DNA from: JANNSO01 sp964485395
GTDB lineage: Bacteria; Spirochaetota; Spirochaetia; Treponematales; UBA12059
DNA length: 64,000 nucleotides
Direction of reading: 5' to 3'
NCBI GenBank assembly: GCA_964485395.1
Contig: CAZAJF010000011.1
Coordinates: 1 to 64,000 of the forward strand
Made by a program: the position numbers and the translations under genes. Positions 7,836 to 16,841 of the stretch are shown here, in pieces. Each line of letters begins with the position of its first letter. Positions within the stretch are counted from its first letter, which is position 1. The notes under the pieces are model-generated. The model was not told where the DNA came from, did not search any database, and saw only the letters and a list, made by a program, of their open reading frames with translations.

Positions 7836-8809
7836 CCGGTACCGTAGTTTCGGGTGCCAATAACGGTTTCCTGGTTCGGGCGGAGGACGGTACCGAAGTG
7901 CGCTGCATGCTCAAGGGCAAAAAGCTCAAAGGCTCGGAACGGTTTTACAATCCGCTGACCGCGGGCGATATCGTGGAATGGGAACCGGCCTCTCCGGGTA
8001 CCGGCATGATCAACGCCTTGGTGCCCCGGAAATCGCTGTTCTGGCGCTACAATGAAAAGGGCCGCGCAACCCAGGCCATAGCCGCCAACATGGATCTCGT
8101 TATCTGCGTAAGCAGCGCGGGCATGCCTCCGTTCAGGCCGCGCTTCATCGACCGCGTCTCCCTGGAACCTTCTTCCGAGCGGACGCCCTTTCTTATCGTG
8201 CTGAACAAGTCCGACCTGGGGATCGATGCCGACGTGCGCGAGCGCCTGGACGACTATCGGCGCATAGGGTTTGACATCCTGGAGACGAGCGTGGAGGACG
8301 GTGCCGGAATTTCCGACTTGCGGGAGCGGATTCAGGGCAAGACCGTCGCTTTCGTCGGCCAGTCGGGCGTAGGGAAGAGTTCCCTCTTGAACGCGCTCGA
8401 GGACGGACTGGGCCTCAAAGTGGGCGAAGTGTGCGAAAAATACGAGCGCGGCAGACATACCACGGTGGCCGCGATATTGATCCATCTGGTGGACGGGAAG
8501 ACGCGCGTCATCGATACTCCCGGTTTCAGGCGCCTTGCCGTGCGCGGCATCGCCCCGGCAAGCCTGGGCGTCTGCTTTCCGGAGATACGCCGCCTCGCGG
8601 GCCAGTGCCAGCTTGGCGCGCGCTGCATGCACGACGACGAGCCCGGCTGCGCGGTACGGGCGTCCTCGGAAAACGGAGGAATGCATCCCGACCGTTACGA
8701 AAGCTACCTGCGCATTCTGGTGGAACTGCTTGACAGCAAGTCCTACGTAAAAAAAGCGGGCAAGCCCCGCTGCGACGATTACGACGAAGAGTATTACGAC
8801 CATGCATGA
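7832..8809 (+). CDS. rsgA: ribosome small-subunit-dependent GTPase A
   Basis: A 325-residue circularly permuted GTPase used in late 30S maturation. The order is an N-terminal OB fold (about 1-70), then G4 NKSD (125-128), G1 GQSGVGKS (176-183) and G3 DTPG. A C-terminal zinc site follows, with Cys-x5-Cys-x-His-x5-Cys in the QCQLGARCMHDDEPGC segment. Translation starts at a GTG inside the murI stop, and the 3' end overlaps mutS2 by eight bases, so expression is probably coupled to both. Confidence 0.95.
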   Translation: MTGTVVSGANNGFLVRAEDGTEVRCMLKGKKLKGSERFYNPLTAGDIVEWEPASPGTGMINALVPRKSLFWRYNEKGRATQAIAANMDLVICVSSAGMPPFRPRFIDRVSLEPSSERTPFLIVLNKSDLGIDADVRERLDDYRRIGFDILETSVEDGAGISDLRERIQGKTVAFVGQSGVGKSSLLNALEDGLGLKVGEVCEKYERGRHTTVAAILIHLVDGKTRVIDTPGFRRLAVRGIAPASLGVCFPEIRRLAGQCQLGARCMHDDEPGCAVRASSENGGMHPDRYESYLRILVELLDSKSYVKKAGKPRCDDYDEEYYDHA

Positions 8810-11147
8810 ACATTCGCTTCATTTGCTGGAATTTTTCAGGATACGCCAGGGGGTGGCGGATTACGCGCTTTCACCCGAAGGCCAGGCCGCGGTTCTCGAG
8901 GCCCTGCCGTATTCCGACCCCGCCGCCGTAATCGAGTGCAAGGCGCAATCGGCCGCGGTTCGCCAGGTGTTCACGGAAGGGCACGGAGTGCCTGCCGCCT
9001 CGTTCACCCCCATCGAGGAGCCCGTACGCATAATCTCCAAGCAGGGCACGGCCCTCATGCTCGACGAGCTCTGGGCCCTGGGAATGTGGGCCGATGCGTA
9101 CGAAAACCTCCGGCAGTGGCTCCTCAAGGCCAGGAACGCGCAGCTCGTGGACCGCGTAAAAATCGCCCCCGACCTCGCGGCGGTCGTCGCCGTCGTCTTC
9201 AAGATCGTGGGCAAGGACGGCGAGGTCCGCGACCTGCCCGAGCTGCGGGACATCCGCAATAGAATACAAAAACTTAACCTCGATATCCAGCGGACCACCT
9301 CGGCCTTCTTCCAGGACGAGGGAACCCGCGCGATGCTTCAGAACGACGTGCCCACGCAGCGCGACGGCAGGACGGTGCTGGCCGTGCGCGCCGGCTACAA
9401 GGCCCGCATCAAGGGCATCGTGCACGAGGTGTCCGGCACGGGCCAGACCGTGTTCATCGAGCCCGAGAAACTGGTGCAGAAAAACAACGCGCTGGTGGAG
9501 GAGGAGGCCCGCTATCAGCGCGAACTGCTCCGCATCCTGCGCGAGGCCACGGCCAAGCTTTTTCTGCATCATGAGCGCATAAGCGCCGCCCGGGCGGAGT
9601 GCGCATTTTTCGACGGCGTCTATGCGCGCGGCCGCTATTCGCAGATGACCAACGGCATCTACGCGGACGAGCGGGAGACCGGCATCGCGCTCGTCAAGGC
9701 CAAGCATCCTATTTTAGGCGCGCGCGCCGTGCCCATAGACCTGTGCATGCCCGACGACGCCCGCACGCTCATCATCACCGGCCCCAACACCGGCGGCAAG
9801 ACCGTGTCGCTTAAAACAGCCGGATTGTTTGCCCTCATGAACCAGTTCGGGCTCGCTGTTCCCGCAGGTCCCGGAACGGGACTCCCGATATTCGACGGCG
9901 TGTGGGCGGACATCGGCGACGAGCAGTCCATAGACCAGTCGCTATCGACCTTCTCGGGCCACATGCGCACGATCTCCGCCATCGTCAACGGCGCCAGCGA
10001 GCGCAGCCTCGTGCTTCTGGACGAACTGGGATCGGGAACCGACCCCGAGGAAGGCTGCGCCATCGCCATGGCCCTCCTGGACCTGTTTATAGAGCGAGGC
10101 GCCATTACGCTCGTTACCACGCACCACGGCATACTCAAGAATTTCGGGTACACGAAAGAAGGCGTGCTCAACGCATCGGTAGACTTCGACAGGGAAACGC
10201 TTTCGCCGACGTATCGCATACTGATGGGCATCCCCGGCGAAAGCCGCGCGCTGGACATAGCCGGAAAAAACGGCGTTTCCGCCGAGGTGGTCGACGGGGC
10301 CAGACGCTATCTTCGCGACGAGCGTACCGATATCTCCTCGATGATCCGGGGGCTGTCCGAGAAGCACCGCGAACTCGACGCCATGCACAGCGAGGAAAAA
10401 CTTCGCCTGCGCGACGCGATGGAAGAGCAGCGTAAAGCCGATCTCAAGGAATTGAAGCTGCGCCAGAGAGAAATCGAGCTGAAATCGCACGGTATAGCAG
10501 AGTTGAAAAACTTGCTGTCCGATAGCAGAAAGTCACTCGAAAACCTGGTTCGCTCGCTCCGGGAAGGCGAGCTTACCCGGGATAAAACCCAGGGCGTCAA
10601 GGAATTCCTCGCCAAATTGGATGAAAACATAGAAAAAGCCGAAGCCGGCCTGCGGGAGGACGAGCGTGAGCTTCGACCGGAACCCCATGTTCGCGGTACG
10701 CTCGGCATCGGCTCTCCCGTCTTGGTGCTTCCCGGCAGAAAACGCGGTAAAATCCTAAGGGCCGCCAAGAACGGCGCCTGGGTCGTGGAAACGGACGCGC
10801 TCAGGATAACCGTGGAGGCGTACAACCTGGAACTTACCGCCGAGCTTGCCCAAAAACCTCCGAGCATCACCATAGAAGCGTCTTCGAGCCGGGAGAATCA
10901 AGCCGTGCTCGAGCTGGATATCCGCGGATTCCGGCTTTTGGAAGCCATACAGGCGCTGGAAAGGCAACTCGACGCGGCTACGCTCCAGAATCTTACATCT
11001 TTTTCCATCATCCACGGAACCGGAGAAGGCGTATTGCAGCAAGGAGTTCGCGAAACGCTTGCGCGATACCCCGGTGTCAGCAATTTCTGTTACGCGAAAC
11101 CCGAGCTGGGTGGGCATGGCAAGACCATTGTTACTTTGGGAAGTTGA
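8802..11147 (+). CDS. mutS2: MutS2 family ATPase/endonuclease
   Basis: A 781-residue MutS2. It contains the MutS core helices (about 1-300), an ABC-type ATPase with Walker A GPNTGGKT (about 327-334), an LDELGSGTDP Walker B/signature region, and a long charged coiled coil (about 520-620). A KOW-like segment and a C-terminal Smr nuclease domain follow (LDIRGFR... and HGTGEGVL, about 700-775). MutS2 proteins act in recombination suppression or on collided ribosomes. It lacks the MutS mismatch-recognition domain, so it is not MutS1. The Smr LDxRG and HGxG motifs are intact. It is the last gene of the murI-rsgA run. Confidence 0.93.
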   Translation: MHEHSLHLLEFFRIRQGVADYALSPEGQAAVLEALPYSDPAAVIECKAQSAAVRQVFTEGHGVPAASFTPIEEPVRIISKQGTALMLDELWALGMWADAYENLRQWLLKARNAQLVDRVKIAPDLAAVVAVVFKIVGKDGEVRDLPELRDIRNRIQKLNLDIQRTTSAFFQDEGTRAMLQNDVPTQRDGRTVLAVRAGYKARIKGIVHEVSGTGQTVFIEPEKLVQKNNALVEEEARYQRELLRILREATAKLFLHHERISAARAECAFFDGVYARGRYSQMTNGIYADERETGIALVKAKHPILGARAVPIDLCMPDDARTLIITGPNTGGKTVSLKTAGLFALMNQFGLAVPAGPGTGLPIFDGVWADIGDEQSIDQSLSTFSGHMRTISAIVNGASERSLVLLDELGSGTDPEEGCAIAMALLDLFIERGAITLVTTHHGILKNFGYTKEGVLNASVDFDRETLSPTYRILMGIPGESRALDIAGKNGVSAEVVDGARRYLRDERTDISSMIRGLSEKHRELDAMHSEEKLRLRDAMEEQRKADLKELKLRQREIELKSHGIAELKNLLSDSRKSLENLVRSLREGELTRDKTQGVKEFLAKLDENIEKAEAGLREDERELRPEPHVRGTLGIGSPVLVLPGRKRGKILRAAKNGAWVVETDALRITVEAYNLELTAELAQKPPSITIEASSSRENQAVLELDIRGFRLLEAIQALERQLDAATLQNLTSFSIIHGTGEGVLQQGVRETLARYPGVSNFCYAKPELGGHGKTIVTLGS

Positions 11148-11159
11148 CGTTACCGCTTA

Positions 11160-11188
11160 TTGACCGTATATAGTCGCATGTCTATAAT
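11160..11188 (+). promoter_or_regulatory. strong promoter of radical-SAM gene
   Basis: TTGACC (11160-11165), 17-base spacer, TATAAT (11183-11188), just after the mutS2 stop. The predicted leader is about 50 bases. Confidence 0.75.
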
Positions 11189-11244
11189 CATGCGTCATCG
11201 CCGTTCAGGCGATGGAATCAGCTTTTGTCGACGAAGGAATGGCT

Positions 11245-12435
11245 GTGAACAATAATTTTTCGGTAGTTTGGAAAATGCTTCAGCATAATCCGGCTTTTGC
11301 GCTCAATACCGCATCCTCGTTCATGCGCATGGGCAAGGCCACCTTGGTGGACCGCAAGCAGAAATCCCGCAAGACCAAAGAACTGGCGCTCGTTTATTTC
11401 CGGATAACGCCCCTGTGCAACCTCCGCTGCCTCATGTGCAACCAGCGAGGTACGCACGGCGTGCTCAACGGCGTCCACGCCGCCAGCGAGGCCAAGAAAC
11501 TGGTCCCCGTCGAGCGCTACTACAAGCTCGTGGACGAGATAGCCAAGGACAAGCCCACCTTCTACATGTGGGGCGGCGAACCCTTCCTGTATCCGCATTT
11601 CATGGATCTCGCGGAGTACATAACCAGCAAGAAATGCATGCTCTCGGTCAATACGAACGGCACGTTCCTCGAGCAGAACGCAGAGCGAATCGTTAAGAAC
11701 GGCTGGCACGCGCTGTTCGTCTCCCTCGACGGTTTTCGCGACACGAACGACAAGATCCGCGGCGAAGGCTCGTACGACCGCGTCGTGGCAGGCTTCCGCG
11801 CCATCAACGAAATGAAGAAAAAATACAATTCCCACCTTCCGTATATGGGAATCGTGAGCACAATATCCAACATGAACTACCTGCACCTCGAGGACCTGGC
11901 CCGGGCGATGCCCGAGTTCAACCTTTCCTGGCATATCATAAACCTCGGAACGTATACCAACGACGATATCCTGACCAGGCAGCGCGCCTATATGAAGGAT
12001 CACCTGGACTGCGACATCGAGTGCCTCGAGGGATTCAACACCGGCTTCAACGAGGGGATCGACGGCGAGAAATTCAGCCAGATACTCAAGAACGTGCATG
12101 CCTTGAAACCGGGTTATCCGATTATCACGGTTCCCGCGATCAACCCAGACAAGATAACCGAATATTATTCGGACCTGGCCAAGGTGGTGCGCAAGGATTG
12201 CCCGGTTCCCTGGTCGCAGGTCAACTTCGATTACAACGGCGACGTGCACGTCTGCTCGGACGAGCCGGACTATATCATCGGCAAGATCATGGATAACGAC
12301 TTCAACGACATATACAACGGCGAGCGCGCGCAGAAATTCCGCGAGGAGCTCAAGAACTCTCCCGACGGGCTTTTTCCCGGATGCGTCCGCTGCTATCAGA
12401 ATATGCTGTTCGGCAAGAAAATAAAGGGGTATTGA
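11245..12435 (+). CDS. radical SAM protein with SPASM domain
   Basis: A 396-residue radical-SAM enzyme. PLCNLRCLMCN (about residue 56) supplies the CxxxCxxC that binds the SAM-cleaving [4Fe-4S] cluster; a GGEP-like WGGEPFLYP SAM-site motif follows. The C-terminal ~90 residues form a SPASM auxiliary-cluster region, with cysteines in DCPVPW, HVCSDE and GCVRCY. Substrates of this group range from peptides to sugars and are not predictable here. The start is taken as GTG 11245 because GAAGGA lies six bases upstream; ATG 11239 or 11212 are alternatives. One base separates it from the aldo/keto reductase, indicating an operon. Confidence 0.87.
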   Translation: MNNNFSVVWKMLQHNPAFALNTASSFMRMGKATLVDRKQKSRKTKELALVYFRITPLCNLRCLMCNQRGTHGVLNGVHAASEAKKLVPVERYYKLVDEIAKDKPTFYMWGGEPFLYPHFMDLAEYITSKKCMLSVNTNGTFLEQNAERIVKNGWHALFVSLDGFRDTNDKIRGEGSYDRVVAGFRAINEMKKKYNSHLPYMGIVSTISNMNYLHLEDLARAMPEFNLSWHIINLGTYTNDDILTRQRAYMKDHLDCDIECLEGFNTGFNEGIDGEKFSQILKNVHALKPGYPIITVPAINPDKITEYYSDLAKVVRKDCPVPWSQVNFDYNGDVHVCSDEPDYIIGKIMDNDFNDIYNGERAQKFREELKNSPDGLFPGCVRCYQNMLFGKKIKGY

Positions 12436-12436
12436 A

Positions 12437-13402
12437 ATGGTTCTGGAAAAACGAAGGCTCGGTCAAAGCGATATCATGATAAGCCCCATCGGCCTCGGCT
12501 GCTGGCAGTTCTCCCAAGGGCAGGGCATGGGCGGCAAATTCTGGGAAAGCCTTCCCCAGGAACAAATCGACACCATCGTCAAGGCGTCCCTCGACGGCGG
12601 CATAAACTGGTTCGATACCGCCGAGATTTACGGCTGGGGCAAGAGCGAGACCGCCCTGGTCACCTCTCTCGAGCACGCCGGAAAAAAGCCGGGCGACGTC
12701 ATCGTAGCCACGAAATGGTACCCGGTGGGCCGCACCTCCTCGTCCATCGTCAAGACCATAGGCGAACGCCTCGATGCCCTCAAGGGCTGGCCCATCGACC
12801 TGCACATGGTGCATATGCCCTGGGGCCTGTCCACGAGGACCGGCGAGATGAAGGCTATGGCCAAGCTCCTGCGCGATAAAAAAGTACGCACGGTAGGCGT
12901 TTCAAATTTTTCCGCCATGCAGCTCCGCACCGCGCACCGCGTGCTCAAGGAAGAAGGCTTCAGCCTCGTATCCAACCAGGTGCGTTATAATTTAATACAG
13001 CGCTTCCCGGATTTCGACGGCACCATGGAAGTGGCCAAGGAATTGGGCGTAACCATAATAGCGTTTTCCCCGCTTGCCCAGGGCGTCCTTACCGGAAAGT
13101 TCCATGACGAGCCCCAGCTCATACGGGGTCGCGCCGGTTACAGGAAATTCATGCCCATGTTCAGCCCGAGGGGGCTCGCGCGCACGAAGCCGCTGATAGA
13201 CGAGCTCAAGAAGATAGCGCTGGCGTATAATACCACGGCAGGGCAGGTAGCCCTGAACTGGCTGCTCACCTACAATGGCGATACCGTGGTGGCCATTCCC
13301 GGCGCCACGAAAACCAGCCACGCGGCGCAAAACGTTGGCACGATGGACTTCAGGCTTTCCCAGAAGGAATGCCAGGTTCTCGACGGGCTCTCGCGCCGCT
13401 AG
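12437..13402 (+). CDS. aldo/keto reductase
   Basis: A 321-residue NAD(P)H-dependent aldo/keto reductase with a TIM barrel. The catalytic tetrad is visible: Asp and Tyr in WFDTAEIYG (about 57-65), Lys in VATKW, and His in LHMVHMP. The C-terminal cofactor region reads VVAIPGATKTSHAAQN. It is translated from an AAGGGG site overlapping the end of the radical-SAM gene. The two may process the same substrate, but this is inference. It converges with the NeuB-family gene, overlapping it by four bases. Confidence 0.93.
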   Translation: MVLEKRRLGQSDIMISPIGLGCWQFSQGQGMGGKFWESLPQEQIDTIVKASLDGGINWFDTAEIYGWGKSETALVTSLEHAGKKPGDVIVATKWYPVGRTSSSIVKTIGERLDALKGWPIDLHMVHMPWGLSTRTGEMKAMAKLLRDKKVRTVGVSNFSAMQLRTAHRVLKEEGFSLVSNQVRYNLIQRFPDFDGTMEVAKELGVTIIAFSPLAQGVLTGKFHDEPQLIRGRAGYRKFMPMFSPRGLARTKPLIDELKKIALAYNTTAGQVALNWLLTYNGDTVVAIPGATKTSHAAQNVGTMDFRLSQKECQVLDGLSRR

Positions 13403-14526
13403 GCCGACCCCACCGAGTCCCAGCCGATTCCCTCGCCGTCGGGCACGTCCCCGGCGGCGATCCTGCCCAGGACGAGGTCCATGAACTCCGGGTGCAGCCC
13501 GGGGTTAAGTATTTTTTCCGTACGCAGCAGGGCGACGTTCTCTTCGGTGAACCTTTCCCCGCGCGCAATGGGCCTGGTCGCGTGCAGGCTGCGGTTCGTC
13601 CTTGAATAATTGAGGCGCTCGCTCTCCGCGAGCCGCTTTACGCCCGTTCCCAGGACGGCCGCCACTTTTTTCTCGCCGTAGATTCCGGACAGTTCGGCTG
13701 TGGCCTCTTCGGCTCCCATTCCGGCGAACTTTCTCGCGGTCCGCGCCATTTTCGGGCAATCGGCCGGATCCAGCGCTATCGGGTCGTCCAGGCCGTCCCC
13801 CGCGCGCGAGAGGCGGATGTGTTTTTCGATTATGCATGCGCCGTGGGCTGAGGCCAGAGCCGGTACCAGGATTGGGTCCAGGGAGTGGTCGGACACCCCG
13901 CACGGCACGCCCAATATCCTCGACAGCGATCCCAGGATAAATAAATTATAATCTTCTTCCGGTGCCGGGTAGGCGGTTACGCAATGGAGGAGAGCAGCCT
14001 GGCCTTCCTTGAAAAACGCGAGCGCCCGCTCGATGTCGCGCAAGAGCGAGACGCCCGAGGATAAGATCGTGGGTAAAGCGGACTTCGCGCAGAAGTTCAC
14101 CAGCGGCAGGTGGTTCAGTTCCGGGCTGGCGATTTTCATGGCGTCCACCTTCAGGGACACCAATTCCGCGGCGCTGCGCAGCCCAAACGGCGTACAGAGG
14201 AATAAGACTCCTTTTGATTCGCAAGATTCCTTCATGCGCGCCAGGAAATCGATGCTTACCTGAACTTGGACGAATCGCTCGTACAGCGGAATCATCCCAC
14301 CGGGAAGCGGCACGAAACCGGTGTTCGGATGGATGATCTCCTGTGCGTACACATGCTGGAATTTTACGCAATCGGCGCCTGCTTCCGCAGCGGCGGACAC
14401 GAGCTCCAGCCCTTTATCCAGGCTCCCTTGGTGCGAAGTCCCGACTTCCGCGATGATCAAGGCGTTTCTTTGCGAAATAGCCCGTGTTTTTATGGAAAAT
14501 CCCAACTTTGAATGCATTCCGCGCAT
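13399..14526 (-). CDS. NeuB-family N-acylneuraminate/nonulosonate synthase
   Basis: A 375-residue sialic-acid-synthase family protein that condenses phosphoenolpyruvate with an N-acetylhexosamine-type sugar. Recognisable motifs are IIAEVGTSHQG, VKFQ, CTPFG, MKIASPE, LHCVTAYP, GVSDHS and EKHIRL (barrel, about residues 20-290), followed by a C-terminal SAF (antifreeze-like) domain (about 310-370). An AGAGGG site precedes the ATG at 14526. No neuA, neuC or legionaminic/pseudaminic partner lies nearby, so the product is uncertain. Spirochaetes use nonulosonates in glycoprotein or flagellin modification, which would be a reasonable guess. Confidence 0.87.
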   Translation of the reverse strand: MRGMHSKLGFSIKTRAISQRNALIIAEVGTSHQGSLDKGLELVSAAAEAGADCVKFQHVYAQEIIHPNTGFVPLPGGMIPLYERFVQVQVSIDFLARMKESCESKGVLFLCTPFGLRSAAELVSLKVDAMKIASPELNHLPLVNFCAKSALPTILSSGVSLLRDIERALAFFKEGQAALLHCVTAYPAPEEDYNLFILGSLSRILGVPCGVSDHSLDPILVPALASAHGACIIEKHIRLSRAGDGLDDPIALDPADCPKMARTARKFAGMGAEEATAELSGIYGEKKVAAVLGTGVKRLAESERLNYSRTNRSLHATRPIARGERFTEENVALLRTEKILNPGLHPEFMDLVLGRIAAGDVPDGEGIGWDSVGSA

Positions 14527-14557
14527 TATTTTTCCCTCTTGCTTTTTATTCTCGACA

Positions 14558-14573
14558 AGTATAGTACTATACT
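14558..14573. promoter_or_regulatory. 16-bp perfect palindrome in divergent promoter region
   Basis: AGTATAGTACTATACT is its own reverse complement. It lies between the divergent NeuB-family gene and the 14613 gene. Each strand of it contains a -10-like hexamer (TATAGT/TATACT), so it could serve as overlapping divergent -10 elements, as a repressor operator, or both. Confidence 0.6.
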
Positions 14574-14612
14574 ATAAAATGTTATGAGTTGAACTTGTTA
14601 AGGAGAAACACC

Positions 14613-14852
14613 ATGAAGCAATTATACTGCGACGTCTGCAAGAAGGACGTTCCCGATCCCGTTCCTTCCCGTACTTATTTTACCGTCCGCGAATACGACC
14701 TTTGCGAGGCCTGCAAGGATGATCTTGAGCTTGCCGTCAAATATACCGTACGAAACAAGAAGCCCTTCGATTTCGCCTGGTTTGAAAAAGTGCGCATCGA
14801 CCTCATAGAGGACGGTATGCGCAAAGACAGGATCACCGTTCCAAAACGCTGA
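14613..14852 (+). CDS. small zinc-ribbon hypothetical protein
   Basis: A 79-residue protein with two CxxC knuckles, YCDVCKK (about 6-9) and LCEACKD (about 31-34), expected to bind one zinc. The rest is mixed charged sequence ending in a basic tail. An AAGGAG site sits seven bases before the ATG. It is preceded by the 16-bp palindrome and followed by the yebC promoter, so it is probably monocistronic. Similar small ribbons occur in transcription and rRNA-associated proteins, but I do not recognise this one. Confidence 0.75.
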   Translation: MKQLYCDVCKKDVPDPVPSRTYFTVREYDLCEACKDDLELAVKYTVRNKKPFDFAWFEKVRIDLIEDGMRKDRITVPKR

Positions 14853-14977
14853 GTTGAATAGTCCATCCCGTCCGCATTTCGGATGGACTCGCATGGTAAT
14901 CGGCACAAAGGCTCCGATGGTGGTTTATTCCGCATTGTTTGCGCTTTTTACGTTTATTACGCTAAGATTACCTATCG

Positions 14978-15007
14978 TTGACAGGAAAAGCATCATTATG
15001 TTATCCT
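14978..15007 (+). promoter_or_regulatory. promoter of yebC-ruvC
   Basis: TTGACA (14978-14983), 18-base spacer, TATCCT (15002-15007). The predicted transcript start is about 27 bases ahead of the yebC ATG, which has an AAGGAG site. Confidence 0.75.
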
Positions 15008-15040
15008 TTCAGCGAAAAATCGCTTTCGCAAGGAGACAAG

Positions 15041-15778
15041 ATGTCAGGCCATAGCAAATGGGCGACTATTAAACACAAGAAAGGTGCCGCAGACGCCAAA
15101 CGCGGCCAAATCTTTACCAAGCTTATTAAGGAAATTTCCATAGCGGCCCGTATGGGTGGTGGAGATGCCGATACGAATGCACGTTTGCGCACCGCCGTTC
15201 TCAAGGCACGCGGCGCGAACATGCCCAAAGATAATATTGAACGCGCGATAAAAAAAGGAACCGGCGAGCTCGGAAACGCAGTCTACGAAGAACTGGTGTA
15301 CGAAGCTTACGCTCCTGGCGGAATCGCGATCTTGATAGAGGTTCTGACGGACAATAAAAACCGTGCGGCCGCCGAAGTCAGAAACCTGCTTACCCGTGCC
15401 GGCGGTTCCCTCGCGACATCCAATGCGGTAATCAGGCTTTTTAACCGTAAGGGCATGATTTCCCTTGACGGCGAGCGCTTTCCCGAAGATAAAGTCATGG
15501 ACATTGCCCTTGAGGCCGGTGCGGACGATATCGTCAATGAGGGCGGCGAGGTCGTGGTGTATACCACCCCTGAATCCTTTGAATCCGTGATGAACGCCAT
15601 TTCCAGCGCTGGAATGGAAACCGACGGCGCGGAAATTTCCATGATTCCGGAGACTTATGTGGACGTGGACAAAGATTCGGCCGGCAAGATTACCAAGCTC
15701 ATAGACAAGCTCGAAGAAAACGACGACGTTCAGAACGTTTACCATAACGCGAATCTTCCGGAAGATCTCGAAGAATAG
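15041..15778 (+). CDS. yebC: YebC/PmpR family translation/transcription factor
   Basis: A 245-residue YebC protein with the invariant N-terminus MSGHSKWATIKHKK and the GxxGGxLGxxGxV-like middle region (here AGGSLATSNAVIRLF). Members are reported as DNA-binding regulators and, more recently, as factors helping ribosomes through proline stretches. The start at 15041 has an AAGGAGA site and matches the family N-terminus. An ATG 21 codons earlier lies between the promoter hexamers and is excluded. ruvC follows after a single base, the same yebC-ruvC pairing seen in many bacteria. Confidence 0.95.
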   Translation: MSGHSKWATIKHKKGAADAKRGQIFTKLIKEISIAARMGGGDADTNARLRTAVLKARGANMPKDNIERAIKKGTGELGNAVYEELVYEAYAPGGIAILIEVLTDNKNRAAAEVRNLLTRAGGSLATSNAVIRLFNRKGMISLDGERFPEDKVMDIALEAGADDIVNEGGEVVVYTTPESFESVMNAISSAGMETDGAEISMIPETYVDVDKDSAGKITKLIDKLEENDDVQNVYHNANLPEDLEE

Positions 15779-15779
15779 A

Positions 15780-16277
15780 ATGTTAAAAAGCGCAGTGCGG
15801 GTGCTGGGAATCGATCCTGGACTCGCTTCGCTTGGATGGGGCGTCGTTCACCTGGACGGCGCCCGTATTTTTTATGTGTCCCACGGTTGCGTCACCACGA
15901 AAGCCGACATGGCCATGGGGGCTCGGCTTGCCCACATCCGCGATTCCCTGCGCCGGATAATCGAATCGCAAAAACCCGACGAGATCGCGATGGAAGACCT
16001 GTTCTTCGCAAAAAACGTGACGAGCGGTCTCGCCGTCGCCGAGGCGCGCGGCATCATCAGGCTCGTGGCGCACGATGCCGACCTCGTCATGCGCGAGTAT
16101 AAGCCCGTAACCGTGAAGCAGGCCGTCACAGGCTCCGGCCGAGCCGACAAAGCCGACGTGCAGGCTTTCGTAAAAATCCTCCTCGGGCTTTCCAGCATTC
16201 CCAAACCGGACCATGCCGCGGATGCCCTGGCGGTGGCCGTATGCCACTGCCAATCCAGGGCAGCCCTTTTTTCATAG
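15780..16277 (+). CDS. ruvC: Holliday junction resolvase RuvC
   Basis: A 165-residue RuvC, the dimeric endonuclease that cuts Holliday junctions after RuvAB branch migration. Catalytic acidic residues are visible in LGIDPGLASLGWG (Asp), MEDLFF (Glu) and the C-terminal PDHAADALAVA pair of Asp. Length is standard. It is expressed from the yebC promoter. Its partners ruvA and ruvB are about 16 kb away at 32-34 kb rather than adjacent. Confidence 0.95.
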   Translation: MLKSAVRVLGIDPGLASLGWGVVHLDGARIFYVSHGCVTTKADMAMGARLAHIRDSLRRIIESQKPDEIAMEDLFFAKNVTSGLAVAEARGIIRLVAHDADLVMREYKPVTVKQAVTGSGRADKADVQAFVKILLGLSSIPKPDHAADALAVAVCHCQSRAALFS

Positions 16278-16335
16278 CTGCCCGAATAACTCGATATCCG
16301 CGATATTCCGTGGTAGACTCCTGCCCGGAGGATTC

Positions 16336-16827
16336 ATGAAATTACGGTATGTTATTTTATTATTCAACGGTTTCATAACTTTTTCCGGCGCGGCCGCCTT
16401 GGATTATCACGCCGCAGGCGGGGCTTTTCTCCTGAGCGAAAAAGGTCCCGTCAGCTCCTGTACCGCCTTGGGGCTGGATATTTCGCTTGAAGCCGTAATT
16501 CCCATCGAGCCCGCCGAGCTTAGCGCGGGCTTTGATTTTTTTTCCGGGGCCTTCATCGGAGAGTCGCTGGGCTTCGGTTATCTGATCGTAGACCGGAAGG
16601 CAATCATCGATACGATGGGGGCCGATTACTCGTATTCTTCCTGGGAGTTGGTGCTCAAGCCCTGCCGCTTCGTGGTTCCCCTGGCAAAGAACCTGGATCT
16701 CGTACTGTCCGCGCTGGAACTGCGTTACGGCTCCATTCTGCCGACGCCCATCCTGCCATGGAACAAAGCGGGATCCTTCTCCATGTGCGCCGAACTTTTC
16801 CGCGCGGCCGTCTCCATCAAGCTGTAA
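16336..16827 (+). CDS. exported hypothetical protein
   Basis: A 163-residue protein with a cleavable signal (MKLRYVILLFNGF..., cleavage near SGAAA). The mature part alternates hydrophobic and polar residues, for example VSIKL at the C-terminus and repeated glycine-aromatic turns (GFGYL, GFDFF). This is compatible with a small outer-membrane barrel, though not diagnostic. A GGAGGA site precedes the ATG. It is followed after 14 bases by the M28 peptidase gene, probably in one operon. No family recognised. Confidence 0.7.
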   Translation: MKLRYVILLFNGFITFSGAAALDYHAAGGAFLLSEKGPVSSCTALGLDISLEAVIPIEPAELSAGFDFFSGAFIGESLGFGYLIVDRKAIIDTMGADYSYSSWELVLKPCRFVVPLAKNLDLVLSALELRYGSILPTPILPWNKAGSFSMCAELFRAAVSIKL

Positions 16828-16841
16828 GTGAGGAAAAAACC

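Noticed and set aside
7826..8803. 325-codon minus-strand open frame matching rsgA length
   Set aside because: Mirror frame of rsgA, which has all GTPase motifs on the plus strand.
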